Source of the DNA: Chamaea fasciata
Taxonomy: Eukaryota > Chordata > Aves > Passeriformes > Sylviidae
Direction of reading: 5' to 3'
DNA length: 64,000 nt
NCBI GenBank assembly: GCA_029207755.1
Contig: JARCOQ010000002.1
Location: 112,083,745 to 112,147,744, forward strand
Of the stretch, positions 1-15,201 are shown piece after piece. Made by a program: the position numbers and the translations under genes. Numbering within the stretch: the stretch's first letter is position 1; every line of letters starts with the position of its first letter. A model generated the notes under the pieces. It was not told the origin of the DNA. It saw nothing but the letters and a program-made list of their open reading frames with translations, and made no database searches.

Positions 1-115
1 GAATCCGAATGCAAAATCTGCAGCTCCCGAGCATTAATCCCATCTCTACCAGAAGAAAAGAAGATAACAAACCCGCACTTGTTCTACTATGCAAAACCAT
101 ATTTGTCTATCTTTA

Positions 116-2282
<2,167 letters not shown>

Positions 2283-2333
2283 CATTTCTCTCCTCCCTTC
2301 ATCTTTCTCCTGAAGTTTCAGATGAGCAGATAC
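2283..2333 (-). CDS. ABCG1: ABCG1 exon 5: helical linker of the NBD
   Basis: This 51-base exon encodes 17 residues (VSAHLKLQEKDEGRREM). They form the charged helix after the Q-loop segment of the ABCG1 nucleotide-binding domain. On the minus strand it is preceded by attccag and followed by gtatgt. It begins and ends on codon boundaries, so it is phase 0 on both sides and fits exon 4 (ending ATG-ATG) and exon 6 (starting GTG). The residues are the same as those I know for mammalian ABCG1, which indicates strong constraint. Skipping this exon would remove 17 residues without changing frame. Confidence 0.96.
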
Positions 2334-3736
2334 CTGGAATGCAAAACAACGGAATCTGATTTTGAACTGCTCTGAAGCACAGCCACCACTTACAGCAGAT
2401 GTCTCAGGCACAACACTCCAAGGTTCCACTTAAACAACTTCTTTCAACCCAGTCAGAAAATCTGAACTTGAAATTGAAATTTTCCAGTCACGAGCATCAC
2501 ATTTTTCTGTGCAGTAAATAACTGAGTCTAATCTGACTTATGCAAAGCACCTGACAAAAAGAGTATTAGAAAAAAAAGGCCACTCTGCAAGTCAAAGAGC
2601 TTTACAGGAAGATGGGGGAGTGACATATTTTGCACATCCAAAAACTTCCCAGGCAATGCTAGAAACACAGTTTATTTGTGCTTCATTCACACTGTAAGGA
2701 TAACAGAACTCTGCCATTCTCCAGGATGCAAACAAGTGAGCACAGCAATAAATAACCTTGTGAAAGATGTCATCTGCTGTCCTGAGAGGCAGCTCCACAA
2801 AACATCATGATTAACCTTTATTAAAAGCAATTAAACTGTTAAGCAATTATTTTTGTCAGAGCCTTGATTGATTAATTTTAGACAGCAACTATAATCTGGG
2901 CCTAATTCTGCAAAAGTGATCCCGTGGGATTCTGATGAAAACACTCAAGTAAACAAAAGAGAAGAAAAACTTCTCCACAGAAAAGAGCCTTTGCAGAAAA
3001 TTAGCCACATAAAAACTGGAGAGATTTCTTCTGGCCTTAAAATCTGTGAATTGAGCTGGCACAGTGTGAGCAACCTAAGCCTTATTTTGATAATAATTTC
3101 TGAGAAAAACGGGCTCATTTCTCAAGCTGAGCTACAGACACTTCCAGACTAACTGGTCAAGTTGGCAATTCATAAACTTCCTCATGGGATGCAAAACAAT
3201 GAGAAGAATCTACGTTGCCTGTAGATCTTGGATTTATTCTGTTCCTGTTTTTTTCTCCCCATGAAGAAATGAAAGAGATTTTATGAAATGCCTTTATTTT
3301 AAAAAAGGCACGAAAAAGTAGAAGAGGCAGAGAGATCACACTGAAATGTAAATAACAATTTTCAGTCAGAACATGAAAGATGGGGAGAAAGACAGAGAGA
3401 GATGAGGTTACTCATCCACCACCCAAGCAAACAGATGGTCCCTACAAAGCCTCATTTGTAAAGAATTTCAGGTTCTATTCTCTAGGAGCAGACACTCAGA
3501 TCTCCTTCCAAATCATAATTCTGGGCACAAACTGGAAATTATAAAGCCAAAGAACCCCTAGAAGGATGAGCCTGAAATGGAATTCAAGGCGCCATCAAAT
3601 TCCAGGAACTTTCACTGAACAGGATCAGACAGGGACAACATCTTGTGCCACTGCCAGGAGTAAAGCCAAGGGCACAACACGAACCACTTCCCATCTTCTC
3701 CTGCTCAGATGAATTAGAGGAAGAAGCAGAGCTCAC
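2334..3736 (-). other. ABCG1: ABCG1 intron 4
   Basis: This 1.4 kb intron is bounded by gtgagc after exon 4 and attccag before exon 5. No transposon or RNA gene was recognised. The open frame running past the exon 4 donor is only read-through into the intron. Confidence 0.85.
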
Positions 3737-3869
3737 CATCATAGCCTCCTGGACAGTGAGGTGAGGAAGGAGCATGTCATCCTGCATGATGTAGCAGGAG
3801 ACTTTGCGGAAGGAGCGCAGGTCGCGGGGCTGCCCGTTGATGAGGATTTCTCCTTTCATTCCCGTCTCT
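3737..3869 (-). CDS. ABCG1: ABCG1 exon 4: Q-loop region
   Basis: This 133-base exon supplies the third base of the arginine codon begun in exon 3, then 44 codons from ETGMKG to VQEAMM. It contains the antiparallel-sheet segment ([20 protein letters not shown]) and the Q-loop [11 protein letters not shown], which couples ATP binding to the transmembrane domain. On the minus strand it is flanked by tttcag and gtgagc. Compared with the human protein as I remember it, there are only a few substitutions, such as E-I-L-I for A-V-L-I and S for C. Phase agrees on both sides. Confidence 0.97.
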
Positions 3870-4608
3870 CTGAAACCAGACAATAAAACAACCAAAGGTC
3901 AGACTTGCCTTCACTTGTTCTGCCTCATGGCTGAGCATGTGGCAAGTCTTAGGCAGTTATTGCCACGGTGAAATAAATTTGATAGGCTGGATAGAAATTA
4001 AATTATTTCCTGATTATGCTTTCTTTCGTATAAAGCTTTGTGCCGCGATGCCGAAAATTTTACTCAAAATGTGTGCTGCTGGATATAAATATCTGAAAAA
4101 AAAATCAAGAAATTAAAGTTGGGGTTTTTTCCAGGTTTCTGTATCCTGTTCCTTATGCCCCAAATGACAACTGGACAGAGACACCCTGCATACATAGGAA
4201 AAGACGAAGCACCGTCACTGCATTTTGGTGAAGAAGACATCAACATTATGAAGCAGTGACTAAAAAGAGTAGATTTTTCAAGTGTTTATGTGATTTCAAA
4301 AACATCACAAACATAAGACATTGAGTCAGATTTGTTACACGGCCAAAAAAAGGAGATTTTCTTTATATGTGTGGTTTTTTTGGATTTTAAATTGCTTCTT
4401 ATTTTTGGATCAGACCTGTTTAAGAGATAAATCCCAAGTGACCAAAACACGACATAGAGGAAAAAAAAGATAAGAAATAAGAATCTAAATCAAAAATCTT
4501 TGAAGTGTCTGTTTTTTGACAAACTCTAGGCTAAAATTTCTTCTGCTGTTGTCTCCAAGGTGCCCTCAGGCTCAGTGATCTTAACTTGGGATTTTCATTG
4601 GTACTGAC
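3870..4608 (-). other. ABCG1: ABCG1 intron 3
   Basis: This 739-base intron runs from a gtcagt donor after exon 3 to tttcag before exon 4. It is AT-rich in the middle, and I see no other feature. Confidence 0.85.
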
Positions 4609-4726
4609 CTGTATCCTGCCAGAATATTCATAAGCGTTGACTTCCCAGCTCCTGAAGGTCCCATAATTGCAACGAGTTCTCCACTGCTGAACTTCCCTGA
4701 AATTCCTTTTAAAAGGGTCTTATAAC
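4609..4726 (-). CDS. ABCG1: ABCG1 exon 3: Walker A
   Basis: This 118-base exon completes the glycine codon split with exon 2 and encodes [20 protein letters not shown], followed by the Walker A P-loop GPSGAGKST and then LMNILAGY. It ends with AG of an arginine codon completed by exon 4. The P-loop lysine and serine/threonine that hold ATP phosphate and magnesium are intact. On the minus strand the exon is preceded by cttccag and followed by gtcagt. It is separated from exon 2 by the largest intron in the window. Confidence 0.97.
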
Positions 4727-6038
4727 CTGGAAGAAGAAAGGAAAGTTCACTGAACCCCTAGTCACATCTGGGGAGCAAAGAAAGTTCATTTCTGCTGAAT
4801 ATTGATGACAAACAGGTGCTGTTAACAGCCACCTCCTGAGAGGTTGATGCCAACATCAGCATGCTGCAATAACAAAAATAACTATCAAAAAGCCAGTTTG
4901 TGAGTGGGAGCAGCAGCTTCCTGCCACGACAGAAATGGGATTACAGGGTCTCACACTCTTGGCTCACTGCAGGGTGATTTTTGAACAGGGCTGTGAAGCC
5001 TTGCTGCCATTCTCTAAGTGTCCTCTCAGGGTATTTCACCAGAATGCTGTTAAAATGTCCAGTGCTCCACAGCTAACAGTCTAGGAGCAGGATGCACTCC
5101 AATCACTGCAGTTTCAGTGCCAAAATTCTGCCCTCTTACTAAAACAGCAACTTCTTAAAGAGAGCAATAGCCGAGATCTCGAAGACCTTTGCCTTTTTCC
5201 ATAAAAGAAATGGAAAAAATGCCTTGTATGACAAGAGACTCAGCAAAAGGAGACACACAAACTTCTTCATTCTCTTGCCAAGAGAACACTCTTACCAGAG
5301 GAACTCTAAAGGCTTTTCTAGACAGGGAGACTGACCACAATAACTGTAAAAACAATTTCCAGGGGAACACTTATTCCAGATTAAGAACATGCAGGGGGTT
5401 TTTTCTCATTTAGATTAATCCGTTTCAAAATTTCATGCCACTATAATTACATCCTCAGGCAAGGATGTTCTAGAGTGACAACACCACCTCCTTCAAGCAT
5501 TTCAACTTATTTCTGGGTTAATTATCTTTGCCAGTAAACCTTTATTAAAAGCCTTAACTCCATGTTACTCTAAGTGTAAGCAAACTGTGTTTCAATGAGA
5601 ATTCCAGATTTGGACCAGTTGCATCCACCTTGCCCCACAGGATTTCCATGTAAAGGCATAAAAAGTGTGTAAGGCAGGTGGAGAGAGCCCTGATCAGCAT
5701 TTAAATTTAAATTTTTCAGGATCTCTTTCTTTTCTTTTTTTTTTTCTTGTTTACTTTAATTTAATCACCAGTGCTTCTAGCTAAAGCTTTTAATAATAAA
5801 AAATGCTAAGTAAGGTGTCAAAAACCAATCTCAAATGTTGACAAGGTTTATGTGGTTCAATTAAAACCAAAACAGGAGGGTGGAAAATCCATTTATATGC
5901 AAAGTCAGGATTTGGGAATCCATTTTGCCACACTGGTGGATAGGCAGGCAGAATGTGCATTCCACATGTAAACTATCCTAGACCTCTGATCATCAGCACA
6001 AGCTGTAGCTGGAACATGGAAATGCTGTTAAAAAAAAA

Positions 6039-6067
6039 AAAAAATCACATTGCCAATGTGATTTTTT
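6039..6067. repeat. Perfect 14-bp inverted repeat (hairpin)
   Basis: Arms 6,039-6,052 and 6,054-6,067 are exact reverse complements around a single base; the core is TCACATTG-c-CAATGTGA. The outer six pairs lie in a longer A run. It may be a chance palindrome or the remnant of a small element. I know of no function for it. Confidence 0.75.
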
Positions 6068-6572
6068 GGATATTTTTTGGAGCATTTGCAAGCTCCTAGA
6101 AAAAAGAACTGTGGGTTATCTTTTGATTTCTCTTTCTTCCTAACTTCATTATTTGCTTTCATCTCCACTTAGTCTCTTCAAATTTTTCTTCTTGTCACAA
6201 ATCTTCTCAATTCAAACTCCTCCTATGCCAGAAGAGAGCAAACTTTGCACCAGAAACATTGTCCTGCTGCTGTGGGGTCTCCCAAATTCACAGCAAATCC
6301 TCTTCCCCAAGCACACCCCAGACCAGGGGGAATGGAGTAGCCAGAAAACCTCTCTAGAATTACCTGATCCCACTGTTTTCATGGCAGGTGTCCTAGAAAA
6401 TACAACTGACTAAGTGGATCAAAATAACCATTTTCTTGAGTGCCTTCTTTTTTAAACAGGCCAGTTATTTTTCACTATAAATCCTGCCCTGGACCTAAAG
6501 CAAACAACTTGTTTGGAAGCCACGAGGTAGCAAGGGAATGAAAACAGAGGAGTATCCACATTGCCTGCTCAT

Positions 6573-6636
6573 GGCACAAGTCCTGAAAAGAAAAGGAAGG
6601 ACAAGGCACAAGTCCTGAAAAGGAAAGCAAGGACAA
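6573..6636. repeat. 32-bp tandem duplication
   Basis: Two adjacent 32-base copies (6,573-6,604 and 6,605-6,636) share the core ggcacaagtcctgaaaag and differ at a few positions. It is a simple local duplication in intron 2. Confidence 0.85.
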
Positions 6637-7269
6637 TCTATCAAAAGGAACAGTGACTTTGGAGAGAGAAACCCACAGCACTCCCACAAGGTCAACCAGC
6701 TTGTCCTTCACTCCAATGCCACCACCCACAGCAGCATCTGAAGGGAAAGTGCAAGGAACAATCAGGCCTTTCAGACATGGCAATATTTAATAAACAGGAT
6801 CTGTAGGGACAAAGTCCTTCATTCCACCTCTTCAGTGGAATGAGAACCAGCTCCCTCCCAATTCTGTTAAATCTGCAAGGGACTCAAATATTAGAGTGTA
6901 GCTCCAATTGTCCACATTATGCACCAGGCAGTAAATATTGCACAAACTCATGAGGGAGGATAAAAAATGTATACTGCCATCAAGGAGGGACGTGCAGCCT
7001 AAAATACAGACTCAGCAGCTGCAAACACGTGGTAACATAGATACCATTACCTAAAACTGAAACCTTTCCTCTCCCTACGTACAACTGTGATTTAACATTA
7101 CGCACATTAAAGTAATTTTTCCAGAGTTTCCCAAATGATGATTGGTTTACCTTTAACCGCAGCATCTTCCTCCTCATGACCTGCACATATTTCTGTCCCT
7201 CTGATGGAGTTTTCCATTACAAATATCCTGCACACAATGTTAAATCAGAGCAGGACTCAGCACAGAGAC

Positions 7270-7475
7270 ACAGAAGCAGCTTGAAAAAAACCTCCAAGAC
7301 CATCAAGTCCAAGCTTTGACTGATCACCTCCCTGCCAAGCAGCACAGAGCACTGAGAGCCACATCCAGTCATTCCTTGAACACCTCCAGGGATGGGGGCT
7401 CCACCACCTCCCTGGGCAGCCCTTTCCAATGCTTGACCACTCTTACCATGAAGAAATTCTTCCTGAAATCCTCAG
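7270..7475 (-). mobile_element. CR1 LINE 3' fragment
   Basis: Read on the minus strand this matches the 3' untranslated part of avian CR1: a GGAAGAAATTTCTTC-like block, then a phrase resembling GGCTGCCCAGGGAGGTGGT, then CCTGGAGGTGTTCAAGGA. CR1 is the main avian non-LTR retrotransposon and inserts as 5'-truncated copies. This copy is short and diverged and has lost the octamer tail. Confidence 0.85.
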
Positions 7476-7924
7476 CAAGTCATATGCAATACAGTAGAGA
7501 AATATGCTTTAAGAAGAAATAGAAGAAAAGCCCCAAAACTATGAATATTAGATTAGGATCCTAATCACTGGCATTTTAAGTTGCTACAAACTCAAACCCG
7601 TCTCTTCCTTCGGCTGGGAGCGCATAATAAGCTTTTTTCATTACAAAGGTTAATTTAGCAAACCCACAAAAAGATTTGACACTGTGGCAGCAGTGTGGTG
7701 CCCCAGTATAATCCTTTATGAGGAATTAAAGTCCCCTAAGTAACCACAGTCTTCCCTTTCAGAATACCGAGGCTAATCTTCAACTGAATCAGTTGACCTA
7801 AAACTTCTATACCGGGCCACACGTCTTTCACGAGAAACAGATTATGCATAAGTTGGGGATTGTGTTCTCACAGTGCAGGGCCTGTTTCACGTCCATCTGC
7901 CATACACCAGGAATTCCTCACTGT

Positions 7925-8085
7925 TGGAATTCGGGAAACCTGGATTTGAGGATTTTAGTACGTAGTAACGTGTGTGACTCAAGATGGAGGATTTTGGGTG
8001 CTGTCTAAAGTCCTTCCTCCTCACCTTCTTTTTCCTTCTTCATGGGTTTGGGTGTTTTTCTGTAATTGGGTGAAAAACCAGAACT
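7925..8085 (+). mobile_element. Partial LTR fragment, plus orientation
   Basis: The phrase atttgaggattttagta, a purine-rich block, then cttcatgggtttgggtg and ttctgtaattgggtgaaaa reappear in inverted orientation in the neighbouring element at 8,270-8,800. I read both as fragments of one avian endogenous-retrovirus LTR family. There is no coding content. Boundaries are approximate, and the family assignment is from memory of bird LTRs. Confidence 0.55.
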
Positions 8086-8269
8086 GTAACACCTCACTAC
8101 CTTCAACTCCAGCCCACCTTGTTTTCCTCCATCCCTACAGCAAGGAGTTTGGATTTGGCCAAACAGAGTTCAATGGAAGGCTGGGCCACAAAGCCAACTC
8201 ACCTCAGAGTGGATGCACATCATGGGCCACTCAGTTCCAGCACCACAGCAGCTCTCCCCTGCTGGTTTT

Positions 8270-8800
8270 CTTATCTTCTTTTCTTCTTCGTTTTAGAGTG
8301 GGGATTAATACACAGGAGTCATGGTTTTGTGTCCGGACTCAGTGTTTATTATTTCTTATCTATATTACATCCTCACAAGTCGTGAGCTCTAACTAGCAAG
8401 TTAGAAAATGGAGGTAAAATGGAGTACCTCTCTATCTGTCCAAGGTCTTCTCAAGGACAATCTGTCCAATTGTGAAATGCTACTTAAATTATCTTTACTT
8501 TAAACCAAATAACTAACTACTTAAATTCCACAATGTGGACTTTACCAACCAATTACAGAAAACCACCCAAACCCATGAAGAAGAAGGAAGATGGTGGACT
8601 TAGACAGTGCCCCAAATCCTCTATCTTGCCTTATATATCACTATATACTAAAATCCCAAATCTAAGTTTTTCACCCTGTGAGATCACACAATACTATTCA
8701 AACTACACACCCACAACCCCACTGCTGTCACTCAATTTCAGAAGTCTGTTCCACGGCCTCAAGTCAAATGCAGTGCCTGCTTGAGGGTCAGTGTGTTTTA
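8270..8800 (-). mobile_element. LTR-like element, minus orientation
   Basis: Read on the minus strand this has an LTR-like layout: a purine/pyrimidine U3 section sharing the gggtttgggtgg and ttctgtaattgg phrases with 7,925-8,085, then ctccattttacctccatttt, then an AATAAA signal followed by cactgagtccggaca. No gag or pol reading frame accompanies it, so it is probably a solo or partial LTR. The ends could not be fixed because no clear TG...CA boundaries with a target-site duplication are visible. Confidence 0.6.
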
Positions 8801-10395
8801 GAACAGAAAGCCTGAAATTTTCAGCCTGCAGAAAATTTCCTCCCCCTTTGGACTCAACTTACATCAAGAACAAGTTTAGCAGTGTGACTTTCTCATTTTT
8901 CACTACTCCTAAAATTGTTTCAGTTTCCAATGGAAATCAGCTTGGATCTTTCAGTTTTCTTGTGTCCCCTCTCGAAGTTACTGTGACACAACCTTTAAAA
9001 ATATATATATTTAGGGGCTGATACCCGTGGGAATTTTAATACCAGTTTTCAAGAACTACTTAAAATACGGATTTGACATTAACACGCCATCACGAACCAG
9101 AACAAGTCCTCAGCAAACTTCTCAGCCCAAGCCCCTACAAATAGAACACAGTGAAACAAATCAAAACTGAAACAGAAAATTCTAGTGACACAAAACTTTT
9201 TGGTCCTAATCTCACCCCACATTACATTCCAGAGTCCAAATGCTTCTCCTGAGAAGCAGAATGTGTTTTGTTTTCCCATGTTAGGATTTCCCACGAAATC
9301 AAGCCTGAGGCACTGTTTGACCAGATTTTTAAAATATTTGACCAGATTCACAGCTGAACCACCTGCCTGGCCTGACCAGACCCCCATTCCAGAGGTGGAA
9401 TTCCCTCCCTGCCTGGCAGCACCACAGAGCCCACAAAAGCCCCTTTTTCAACGAATGGACAGAGGTGACCTCGTGTCTCTTGATGAAGATACTAAGGGAG
9501 ATCTCCTTGCTCAAGTCAACAAAATTTTTACTACTGGAATCAGTGAGGGAGAAAACATGTTGATGGTTTTATCTGCATCCTCGTGGATTTTACAGAGATT
9601 TATGGGGAGGTCTGGTTTGACCATTCCCACAGAAATCATGATTAATCTGGAAAGAAGCAAGCCATCCCCTCCTCATCCTCAGGGTAGGGGCATTGCTTCA
9701 GGATGTGTGTGAATCAGCACCAATTAAAACATAACCAGAACCCACTCCTGCCTCACAGTGAATTTCCTCAGGTAAACACCACCTCTAGGTTTTTGACTGG
9801 AATGCCTCATTCATTTGCATTTCACCATCAGTAACCCTCATTTATTACTCAGAGGAATGTCACACAGACTTGTGGAAGGTTCCAGGTGTTGTAACCTATT
9901 TCTGCCTCCATCACTAGGCACCCAGACCCCATCTCAGGTCCCAGGTGAGCACAGTAGGCTTTCCCTGCTCGCTGCAATTAGAGCAGGGTTTGCCCTTCCC
10001 AATGTATTTGGGCTGCTTCTCTTTCATCACAAGCTCCTCTGGAGGCAGGAAATCTCTGCTGGTGCACTGCAAGTGCCACTGGCCTGAAACTGCTCAAAGG
10101 TTTCTCAGAGCATTTACTGAAGTAAAAAGTAACACAGGAAATTTCAACTCCAGCAGCACGAGTTTGGCAAAGCTCAAAACAACTGGAAACTGAGCCACAA
10201 AGAAATCAGCATTTGGCACTTAAAAATCAAAACCAGAGACATCATAACCTGCTCTTTCCACACTCCCTGCCAAGCAGAAATGAAGCATTCCTTTATTTAA
10301 AAATAAATAATTGTACAAGGACTGTATTTCTGCATCTTTTTGTGGTGCTTTTTTTTTTTAGATAGGATGTATTCCTGCTGAGAAATATTCAGCTG

Positions 10396-10429
10396 GAAAT
10401 ACAGAAGACATCTCTGTCTTCTGTATTTC
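10396..10429. repeat. Perfect 15-bp hairpin with 4-base loop
   Basis: Arms gaaatacagaagaca (10,396-10,410) and its exact reverse complement (10,415-10,429) flank the loop tctc. Transcribed as part of the ABCG1 intron it would fold stably. The stem is shorter than a normal microRNA precursor, so I list it only as an inverted repeat. Confidence 0.85.
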
Positions 10430-13400
10430 TTACTCCTTTATTCCTGTATTCAACTCCTGTATTCCTTACCTGCCTTACTTTAATGCTTTCAACATGAAAC
10501 ATACTTTTTAAAGAGCAGTTTAAATTTCAATCCACAAATTTGTTCTCTTACTATACTATCAGCCAAATTGTTTCTTAAATCATGACAAGATACCACAGCA
10601 GTTTCTTGGCACTGTATACTGACCCATTAAAGAATCCCCATTGTATTTTCCTATTCTAAAGTTTATAGGCTCAGCCCTCACCTCACCTCCTCTTACATCA
10701 ATTTAAAAATCCCAAAACTTATGCAGAGAGTTCTCCAGGACAAAAGTGAAATAAGGGGGCCAAGCTGTCACATGTTTCCCCTTGAGGCAGGAGTAAGGAA
10801 TCCTCCTTTGATGGAAAAATGCTCCTAGAAAATTCATGACTTTGCCGCTGCCCCTGAGATCCACCAGAGTCACACCTCGACGGCTAAAGGCCATTCCCTG
10901 GATTATGAACTGGACAACAACTGCACAAGTAAAGGAAAACCAGGATAATTTGGTCCTGTGTCACACTGAGAGTTAGCGACTTATGGCTGGGAGAAGGACC
11001 TTGCAGAGTCCTCCCAGATGTCAGAAACATCCTCAGGTGACCTGTCAGGCATTTCATTTGGAGACTCTTTAGATTTCCATCAGAGGACTGAACAGCTGGG
11101 ATATACTGGCAGAAACTCTACAGAGAACCCCAAGATGAGATACAAACACACAGAGATAACAGCTCAAGGCCAGATTTGCATTTGTAAATGTAATAAAACA
11201 TTTACATTTGCAGATGTAATAAAACATTAGCTAGGAAACACTTTTTCTCATCATTTTTACATCACCCTTTTCCATACACGCAGGTGTGAATATGCAGAAA
11301 GAAATTCTCTTGCCTGCTCCTTCTCAGTCCATTACTCACTTTCTGCATTCCAGCCCTTTTCTCACTCCTGAGAAGCCACTCTCACAGAAAAACATCTTCG
11401 TGTTTACTAGAAGGGACTACACCGATCTGCTTCATCCAGTGATAAGATGAAGTTAACTTGGGGCTTTCTACCTAAACCAATATTAGATCAAAGGCAGGGT
11501 GTTTCCCTAAGCTGGAATACAGTCAGGGAGATGTTTGCCATATATTTCTAATTCTGCTTCAACCGGCCAGGGCTCTGTGTTCCCCACCCACTACTTGAGT
11601 ACAGAACACGTTCCTCTCCCTGCTATCAACAGCGTTTGTAGATGTTTCAGTTTGTAAATTCTCAGTTGAAAGGGATTATCTCTATCAGTTGACGATTATT
11701 TAAATAATTTGGATTTTAAAAACCTTCTTGATGGGGATTATTTAAATGAAGGTTTCTTTCCCAAGCTCCACACTGAGTTCAAACAAGCTTAAGTTAAAGT
11801 GAATTATAGGTACAGTTACTTGGGAAGAAAAAGAGGCATCTTTTAAATCCCAGAAAATCTGGGAGACAGAAACAGCTTTCCTGACAAACAGAGTGAAAAA
11901 AATATATTGTTTTAATAACAGGCATCTTCCTAATTTTATACTCGTTTGAACTGTACCTCTACAAAGCCTGGAGGGGCAAAGTCACACTAGAAAAAATAAA
12001 CATGTTTAAGCCTACCATATTAAACCTATACGTGAACTCATGTCCTGGGTTCATAATTTCTGCCATCCATTGTGAATCAAAAGTGAATTAACCTTTTTCA
12101 CCGATCATTTTCTCACTCTAGTCTCAGAATCAACACATCCACATATTTCTGTTGTGTTCACACAGTCTCTCAGGGACACTGTGAACAATAGGATTTTCCA
12201 TTGTCTAAGCTCCGAGCCCTGCTTTTGGACAATTAAGGGAATTTGCAATTGTAATGTATTCTTGTACCTTGCCTCAGAGAAACGACCTTCGTTATGTAAA
12301 TGTCTATAAAACAGCATGCCAGCCACCAAAACATCAGGACAGAAAGGGCAGAAAAGCCAAGTGAGTGCTTGAAGTAACCAAATCAAGTTCCTCTGCCTCA
12401 CAGCTCGTTCCGACTCAGAAATGAGGAATTCGTTCCTCGCAACCTAAAATAATAAGTCTTTCAAGCTTTAAAAAAAGAAAAGAAATCCCCCTGTGGGCAG
12501 CAAAGCTCTTTCTTTGTAGTCGACTAAACTGCATTTCTTAATATAGCCCAGAGCCAGGCCGTCTCAAACATATTGCTCTTGATCCACAGCCGATTTCCCA
12601 CTTAGTGGTCATGAGGTGGATTAGTCGCAACTCAGATGTAGGGCTTAGCCCGAGCTCACGGAGAGGTTTGCAGTGTTCAATCTACCTAATTTGACACATC
12701 AAAATGTTTGATGCTTAACCTAAATTCATTTCTAGGGCCCATAAATTATCGGTGGATAGGAACTGGCACACCGAACTGGTGATTAATTCTACTTATTTTG
12801 CATTCCTGCTCTGGGAAGGGATAAATAACCCCGTGGAAGTGCCTCTCCTCTCACTACAGTGGGACAATTAGCTTAGGTGAGACACCCAGCCTATCAATGC
12901 TGTGAGAAATCCCATCCACTGCCAAGAAAATTATGGCTGACTTTAGTATCTCTTTTTGTGGGTTTAAATGTCAGTTTGATCGTGGTCCCTCATTTGCCTG
13001 CACAATCACAGCAGCAACTGCACACTCCCAATCTTCAGGCTGGATTGGAACTCCACACCTCCAGACGCTCCCTGGGAGCCCATCAGGAAGAGCAGCCTGG
13101 CCATGTTCAGGATGCACAAAGGTATCAGATGCTGTGTTTTCTCTCTGTCTTTGATCCCTGGCACTCACTTTGCCCTCTGACAACTGGGGACCGTTCACAT
13201 ATTTTTTGCTTCAAGCTATCTACTAGCTTGAGCACACAGTGCTGGTAAGCACTGGCTCCAAACTTAACCAGAACATCTCAGAGCCTGAAAAAACCAAATG
13301 AGCTTTGGAAGATGTTAATCAAAACCTAAATGTTTGAGGACAAACTTAAAAGCAAGTTCTGAATTTTTGTTTGCATGAACGCGTAACGTTTGATACCAGT

Positions 13401-14329
13401 GCACTTCCTCTGTGATGAACAGCAGCTTATTTCTGTGGCAAGCCAGAAAAACAATAAATTGGAGCCTAAAGGGTGATTGCAAGCCCCCAAGCCAAGATTT
13501 ACCATGCAAAATCCCCAGTAACTGTGGGTCATGTTGTTTAATAAAAGAGAATGATGAGAAGATGGCCAATCAGGCAAGAAACTGAATTCTAGCACAGGAA
13601 CAATCTTAAACCAAGCTGTGGATTATAAAGAATCTGAAAAGTCCTTTAATTTCATTGTTCTCTCAGATCCATGGACTAGATATTAAACTTATGCAAGACA
13701 CTGGATGTGACAGTTCACATTATGCAGTCAAACAAAAAAAGCCCTGACTAAGTAAAGATTCCACTCCTTTGAAACTCTGAAATAAGAGTTACGTGCACCA
13801 TGATCTTTCTCTGTTATCCTGGCTTCTCATCACGTCATTTTCGTATCTGAATGCTGCTCTTGCTCAGAATAACTAATTAGATATGACACTGTTAGGTTTG
13901 CAAGCTCTGCAGCCCCCTAATTTTGAGTCTGAAGGTTTAATAGACTATACAACCCTTCTCTCCCCTTATTGGGAGAACCCACACCTCCAAGGGACAAAAA
14001 ACCCGAGGTGTTTGCAGGTGGACACAGAATTCAGGTTTTCTTGAGAAATGTTCCACTAACAGAAGAGAGGAAGAGAATAAATGTCACCAATATTGTGGCA
14101 AACCTCCTTGCCCCTGCTACTGCTGGTTACACCTCCCCACTGTGCTGGGAGATGGATGGGTTTCTGCCAGGCCCCACAATTTAATTTTATGGTTTTTATG
14201 CTTATGACCAGAGCAGAAGCATCTAAATAACCTGTGTTTCCTTGCATTCACCTTTTCTGTCTCCCTTTATTTGGTCCTGCAGTCTTCTACTGAGGTTTAG
14301 ATGTTGATTACTATTACATGTGGGTCCAC

Positions 14330-14422
14330 GGGTATTATTCGTATTCTTATTCTTATTCTTATTCTCATTCTTATTCATATTATTTTGTTGTTATTATTTT
14401 TATTATTTTTATTATTGATTTT
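14330..14422. repeat. TTATTC/TTA microsatellite
   Basis: About six imperfect TTATTC-type units are followed by an irregular TTA/TTTTA run. It is simple-sequence DNA in intron 2. Confidence 0.85.
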
Positions 14423-14901
14423 TTTAATTGTTTTTATTACTACCATGTTACATCCATGTTAAGATTCATTTCTTGGGTGTTTTTCTGTGGAGTGTTTCTG
14501 CCTGAGAGAGTTAAAGCTGCTCCTCTTCCCTCCACAGGCACACGGAGCCATATGCCTGCAGCAGGGGACAGAGCATGACAATTAAATAGGTCAATGAACG
14601 AGAGTAACCTTCAAACACGAATGCAAATAAATCTCTACTTGCAGCAGAACCTGATGGCTCCAGAAGCAGTATTTACATGTTGAAGCATTCTGGAGATCTG
14701 GGGCATAGCTTGTACTTTGCCTGCACAGAAAATAGCTACCCTAATTTATCTCCAACCCTTAGGAAATATGAAAGGAGAAAAGAAAAAAAAAAAAAAGTAT
14801 GAATGACGCACAGCTTCATCTTTCTTCTGAATCTAGTAGAATTGTCTTTTCCAAGCAATATCCATAGCCTGGTCTTTGTCTGATAATTGCTTTTTGCTGC
14901 C

Positions 14902-14925
14902 TTTTTTTTTTTTTTTTTTTTTTTT
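14902..14925. repeat. 24-base T run
   Basis: This is a homopolymer of T on the plus strand. It could be the A-tail of an old minus-strand insertion, but no recognisable element adjoins it. Confidence 0.9.
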
Positions 14926-15196
14926 AATTGCCTTTGTTTCTATTACTTCAGCACAGAGGAAAGGTCTTTCCTGACAAAAGAAAAGCCAACCCAGTCTGAA
15001 ATGAAAAGCTGACACATTCCCTCGAATGACAAACTGGAGTCACGAGCCTGACACTGTGAGATGAAAGCTGTTTACGTGTGACAATCAGGCAGAAAGCAAT
15101 TTCTCATAATTGCAGTACCTTCATACATCAAGGTACAAATAGTGTTATTCACAGTCTTACAAACAAATAAAACCAGAATCCTTCACAGCAGCCCCT

Positions 15197-15201
<5 letters not shown>

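Larger units (their letters stand above)
4727..7269 (-). other. ABCG1: ABCG1 intron 2, 3' part, no gene seen
   Basis: This stretch is the 3' end of intron 2 (4,727-35,267, about 30.5 kb in all). It is AT-rich single-copy-looking sequence. It contains a short perfect hairpin (6,039-6,067) and a 32-base tandem duplication (6,573-6,636), both listed separately. No exon or transposon was recognised. Confidence 0.7.
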
